NCBI RefSeq assembly: GCF_011075055.1
Contig: NW_025401104.1
Coordinates: 494,697-558,696 of the forward strand
Direction of reading: 5' to 3'
Length of the DNA stretch: 64,000 nucleotides
Source of the DNA: Mangifera indica
Taxonomy: Eukaryota > Streptophyta > Magnoliopsida > Sapindales > Anacardiaceae
A model generated the notes under the pieces. That model did not search any database. It saw nothing but the letters and a program-made list of their open reading frames with translations, and was not told where the DNA came from. Made by a program: the position numbers and the translations under genes. Shown piece after piece: positions 60,180 to 64,000 of this stretch. Each line of letters begins with the position of its first letter. Position 1 is the first letter of the stretch.

Positions 60180-61965
60180 TTTGATTGAATAGAGGAAACA
60201 ATTGAAGGTAAATTAATTAGATGGGCAATGTGCAAACACTACGATTTATGTTTGACATGTGTTAGTTCGGATGGTACTGGTCATCTTTGTTGACATATTA
60301 TGAAATATTGTAAAAAAATTTTACATGACATAAGAGGGCAACAATAACTTGCCTTCACCAGATCATGATCCATTAGTGACACCAATATAGTAGGAGGTCC
60401 AAGTGGTTCCAAGTGTGTTGAAGAAATGTCCAATTTCATCTATAATCAAACTAAAATGCGAAACTATATCACTAGATATGTTACAACTTCTAACCAACCT
60501 TTTCTTATGTTGAAGATAAAATTTTAGAATAAATTATGTAAATATTGTTCAATCCGCCTTCAAAAGATTTTCTAGGTCTACCTTTAGGTTAGACATCATT
60601 AAGAAATATGAATTAATGAAACTGAAAATTATAAGAGAATTTAGTAATTTTAATAGTATTATTTTAATCACTTTTGACTTATAAACTGCAACAAATCTAG
60701 ATATAAGATACTTTTATGCAATTGTGCATTACATTGATTCTAATTGACAGTTATGCAAAAAGATAATTTCATTTAGGTCATTAAAATATTCACATAGCAG
60801 TGTTATAATTTATTAAACATTAGCTAATATTATGTATGATTATAAAATTAATAGTTCTATTTTTTTAATTACTTTAGATAATACAAAAAATAATGATAGA
60901 GTAATTGAATTAATACTTAACCATTTATCTATTCTATTTAGTGAAAAATTATTTTCATATTAGATGTGCATGTCATATTATAAATTTAATAATTTAAGAT
61001 AGTTTGAGCTTAACTATAAATCAAGTATCAATAATTATACATGTCATTGCTTACATTTCATCATCTCATCATGGATTCAAGCATATCATAATTTCTATAA
61101 CTCAATAAGGTTAAAAGTTGATGTTAAAAACTAAGTGAAATTCAATATACTTCTTATTAAAAACATACAAAGGGTATAAAGTAGCTATACCCATCCAAAA
61201 GATTTTGAAAAATCCTTTTCTTTTTTACTGAATCTGATTAGGAGATTGTCAAAGCTCTAATTAAAATATTAGAGCTATTAAAGACGGCCACTAACCAATA
61301 CTTACGTATATAATATCTAAATACATGTTCGATTTTTATAATATGTTAGAAATAAGTTTTTTTTTTTAAATATAGGTATCATAACACTTTCAAGAAATGT
61401 ATAGACAAATGGAGGATAAATTAAAAAAATATTGGAAACAAGTTCATTTACTTTTTGTTGATGTCACTGTTTTAGATCCTACAACAAAATTATTAGGAGT
61501 AGATTTTTTTTTGGAGTAAAAAATTGTTTCAATGCTATAAATGAAAATTTATCACAAACAAATGGTAATAAAATAAACAATGTTCAAAATTTTTTATTTG
61601 AAATGTACACTATAAATGAAAATAAATATGAAAGGAGGACATAATAGTTAAGATATAAGAAAGTCACGTATATGGTTGCTTTTACACAAAGATAAGCAAG
61701 ATGTAGATTAGAGTTTAAATTTTGGTGAGTCTTATAATTATGAAACGATATCGTGAAAATGACAAATTACATGTTTTAGCATAGTGAAAACCAAATCAAG
61801 AAAGTTTTTTGCCATGATAGGAGATCTAATAACCCTACCGTTGTCTTCCATAGCATTGGAATTTTTCTTTGTGTAGATGGATACATGTTAGACGATAGAC
61901 GATCAAATTTATATCCTAACATAGTCGAGACAATCATATGTATAAAAGATTAGGTGAAAATTGAC
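60180..61965 (+). pseudogene. Decayed hAT (Ac-like) transposase
   Basis: Several hAT landmarks appear in order in broken + strand frames. A BED-type zinc finger reads AMCKHYDLCLTCVSSDGTGHL and then HIMKYC (about 60223-60315, one Cys now Tyr). ITFDL-TATNLD with HYIDSN-QLCKKIISF lies near 60668-60770, and ITLDNTKNNDRVIELI at about 60870-60920. HIRCACHIINLI is at about 60957-60992, KLKKYWKQVHLLFVDVTVLD with PTTKL at about 61408-61500, and the C-terminal dimerisation piece LDDRRSNLYPNIVETIICIK at about 61890-61950. Stops and frameshifts separate nearly all of these, so it cannot make protein. Terminal repeats were not identified. Confidence 0.85.
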
Positions 61966-61969
61966 TTCA

Positions 61970-64000
61970 AATTACAAAATTGGGTCACAAAAGATATATT
62001 TAAAGAATTCAAGAATTTGGACATTAAGGACAAATAGATGGTATATACATCGTACTTATATTTGTAATTACACATTATGTAAATGAATTGATTGGTAATA
62101 TCTTTGAACATTTTTTATCATCTAAATATGGTATTTTTTCTTCACAAGTGAGAAATTATTAATAAAATTGTTTACATATTGTCTTCAATTTTAGTAATTA
62201 AAAAATAATTTTTATTTAATTTTTAATAATGCAAATTAAAAAAATTAATTATATTATTTAAATAACGGATTGACATGCACTAAAACTCATGGTCCATTAA
62301 GCGCTAGATACAGTACAATTTATGTATATATAGTCGTATCAAAGGCTCAAGCAACTCAGTACAAAAGACCTATAACTATGTAGACTTTGGCACGTACGAC
62401 CCTGTCTACTTTAATGTGCGAATAATTTGAACACATGACATGACATGCACGGTATGGAATGAGATGATCCATCATATTATAAACATGGCATGGTGTAGCA
62501 TCGGGGAGACAGTGGAGAGAGAGATTGGCTAGAAATTCTGTTAAAGACAATAACGGGCCAAGTACTTATGTGGCTTGTCGTTACCCGTCAATAATTCTGC
62601 AGGAACACGATACAGCAATTCCGTGAACTGTATTCATTACTCCTGACACCTGGACCCTGGATTTGCTTCTATGCTTTCCCACCAGACCCGATCGGCGTGC
62701 TCTTGTCCTGTCCATCTCATAACATGTTATATTTTATCTTTTTGTTAACAAAATATTTTTTTTTATTTTGGAAAATTAAATTAATTGTCCATTTTGCCTT
62801 TATTAAGTAAAAATATTCATTTTTCCTATTCCTAAGCAAAAAATGTCTATTTCTCCCATTCTTAAGCTAAAATATCCTACATATTTTTTAAAATACCAAA
62901 ATTACCCTTCACCACATCTATATAAACTCTCTCACTTTGATTACATACATTTTTTATATCACTTAAACATTCACTTTCACTCTTATTATTACTTTAATAT
63001 CATTTATTGTAGGTTCGTTCAAAAGCAAGAAGTTCGTATTTCTGAATTCAAATTAAAAAAGTCGATTCGTGAAAAAAATGTATTTATACGAATCTTAACT
63101 CAAAACTTAATTTTATTTGTTAAATTAGTTTGTATATCATGTAAAAGAGACATTTAGATATTTGATAATAATTTAGGAGTTAAATAAAATATTAGAAAAA
63201 TATGGGAGGACAATTTGATATTACATAATATATAAAAGATTTAAATAAAATGTTAGGAATAGATAGATGTATTGGATACAAAACAATGTATGAAAGTGTT
63301 AAATAAAATATTAGATAATCATAAGGGGTAACTAAAATGTTTTATTTTCTATAAAATTATTTACACAAATAATATATATAAATTTATGCATAAATAATAA
63401 TATATTATTATATAATTTACTCATTTTAAAATTAAAGACAAATTTATACACAAACGATAATATATCACAGTATGATTGAATGATTTTAAATTAAATATTA
63501 AAATAACATTTAATTATAGATGATATATCATCGTTTGTATATAACATTATATACATTATTTGTATATTTAGTGTTACTCTTTTATTATATTAATTTTACT
63601 AAAATTCTCATTAATTTTTTTTTTTATTTAATCATATAATGACATATCAACTTGTTTAATGCATGTCAAATTTATTTGAGTTTAATAGCCCTAAACCGAG
63701 TTATATATGTAAAGCCAACTTACACTTACTCAAAACCTCAACAATCAAACTTAAATCAAGTTGGTTCAATTTAAATTTTTGGTTTAAGTTGAAGTGAAAT
63801 TACTTTTTCCGTTGCCATAGATAATTTAAACATTATTTTTTTAATCCGATTAATTTTTAAATTAAAAAGGAGACCTAGCAATTTGTGTTCTCGAATCGTG
63901 TTTGTATTATATCAATTCGGGTTTTATGTTAAAGATCTTTAAATTTAACCTGATTCGAATTAAAATCATGTGAAAAATTTTTAACCCTAATCTAACCATT
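61970..64000. other. Intergenic, no gene supported
   Basis: Mostly AT-rich. A less AT-rich patch at 62340-62720 is unclassified. At 63365-63575 is the fullest copy of the dispersed AT-rich palindromic repeat, with ACACAAACGATAATATATCA and ATGATATATCATCGTTTGTAT facing each other. The 104-residue frame at 62843-63157 is Tyr/Phe/Ile-rich by base composition only. Confidence 0.45.

Overview
This is plant nuclear DNA, almost certainly from a eudicot. It is AT-rich, its genes have GT-AG introns, it holds a plant-type mitochondrial biotin synthase gene, and it is loaded with non-autonomous DNA transposons (Tourist-like, Mutator-like and hAT) plus transposase fossils. I see no RNA genes and no CRISPR or other prokaryotic features. 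Identities and splice sites were read by eye; no alignment program was run.

The left two thirds (1 to about 40,700) is a head-to-tail segmental array on the + strand. It mixes three modules. X is a 5-6 kb block with a MuDR-N-terminal-like acidic reading frame and a Tourist-like MITE. P is a small two-exon gene for a secreted peptide of 74-77 residues, in two subtypes A and B. D-BIO2 is an AT-rich spacer followed by biotin synthase. The order is: X0 (partial, 1-2080), PA1 (2614-3114), D, truncated BIO2 pseudogene (6622-9639), fused to PB1 lacking its 5' end (9640-10068), X1 (10.57-16.9 kb), PA2 (16918-17418), truncated D (to about 19630), X2 (19.63-24.3 kb), PB2 (24353-24844), X3 (25.3-31.6 kb), PA3 (31697-32197), D, intact BIO2 (35721-40702). 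Two offsets recur: about 29.1 kb (PA1-BIO2 pseudogene against PA3-BIO2) and about 14.8 kb (PB1-X1-PA2 against PB2-X3-PA3). This pattern fits repeated unequal exchange.

The intact BIO2 has six exons encoding 379 residues. All iron-sulphur ligands are present. Its last intron (1.6 kb) carries an antisense, frameshifted fragment of a VIN3/VRN5-like (VEL-domain) gene. The other BIO2 copy has lost its last exon to a chimeric junction with a peptide gene and has a broken exon-5 splice acceptor.

The right third (40.7-64 kb) is single-copy and gene-poor. It contains an intronless 8-cysteine (LTP/HyPRP-like) secreted protein (43338-43655), a two-exon DUF1685-family gene on the minus strand (47455-48269), and many transposon remains. 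These include a long-TIR family beginning GGCCAAA-GACTATTT, a hAT MITE with a perfect 8-bp target duplication nested in one of them, a 1.46-kb hAT element, a decayed hAT transposase (about 60.2-62.0 kb) and Copia remnants.

The most interesting candidate is the secreted peptide family. It has four intact copies and one beheaded copy. Each has a signal peptide, a conserved Pro/Ser-rich core ending in SPSPPDNH, and a diverging C-terminal tail. It looks like an expanding, undescribed family of peptide-hormone precursors, but its function is inferred only from architecture.
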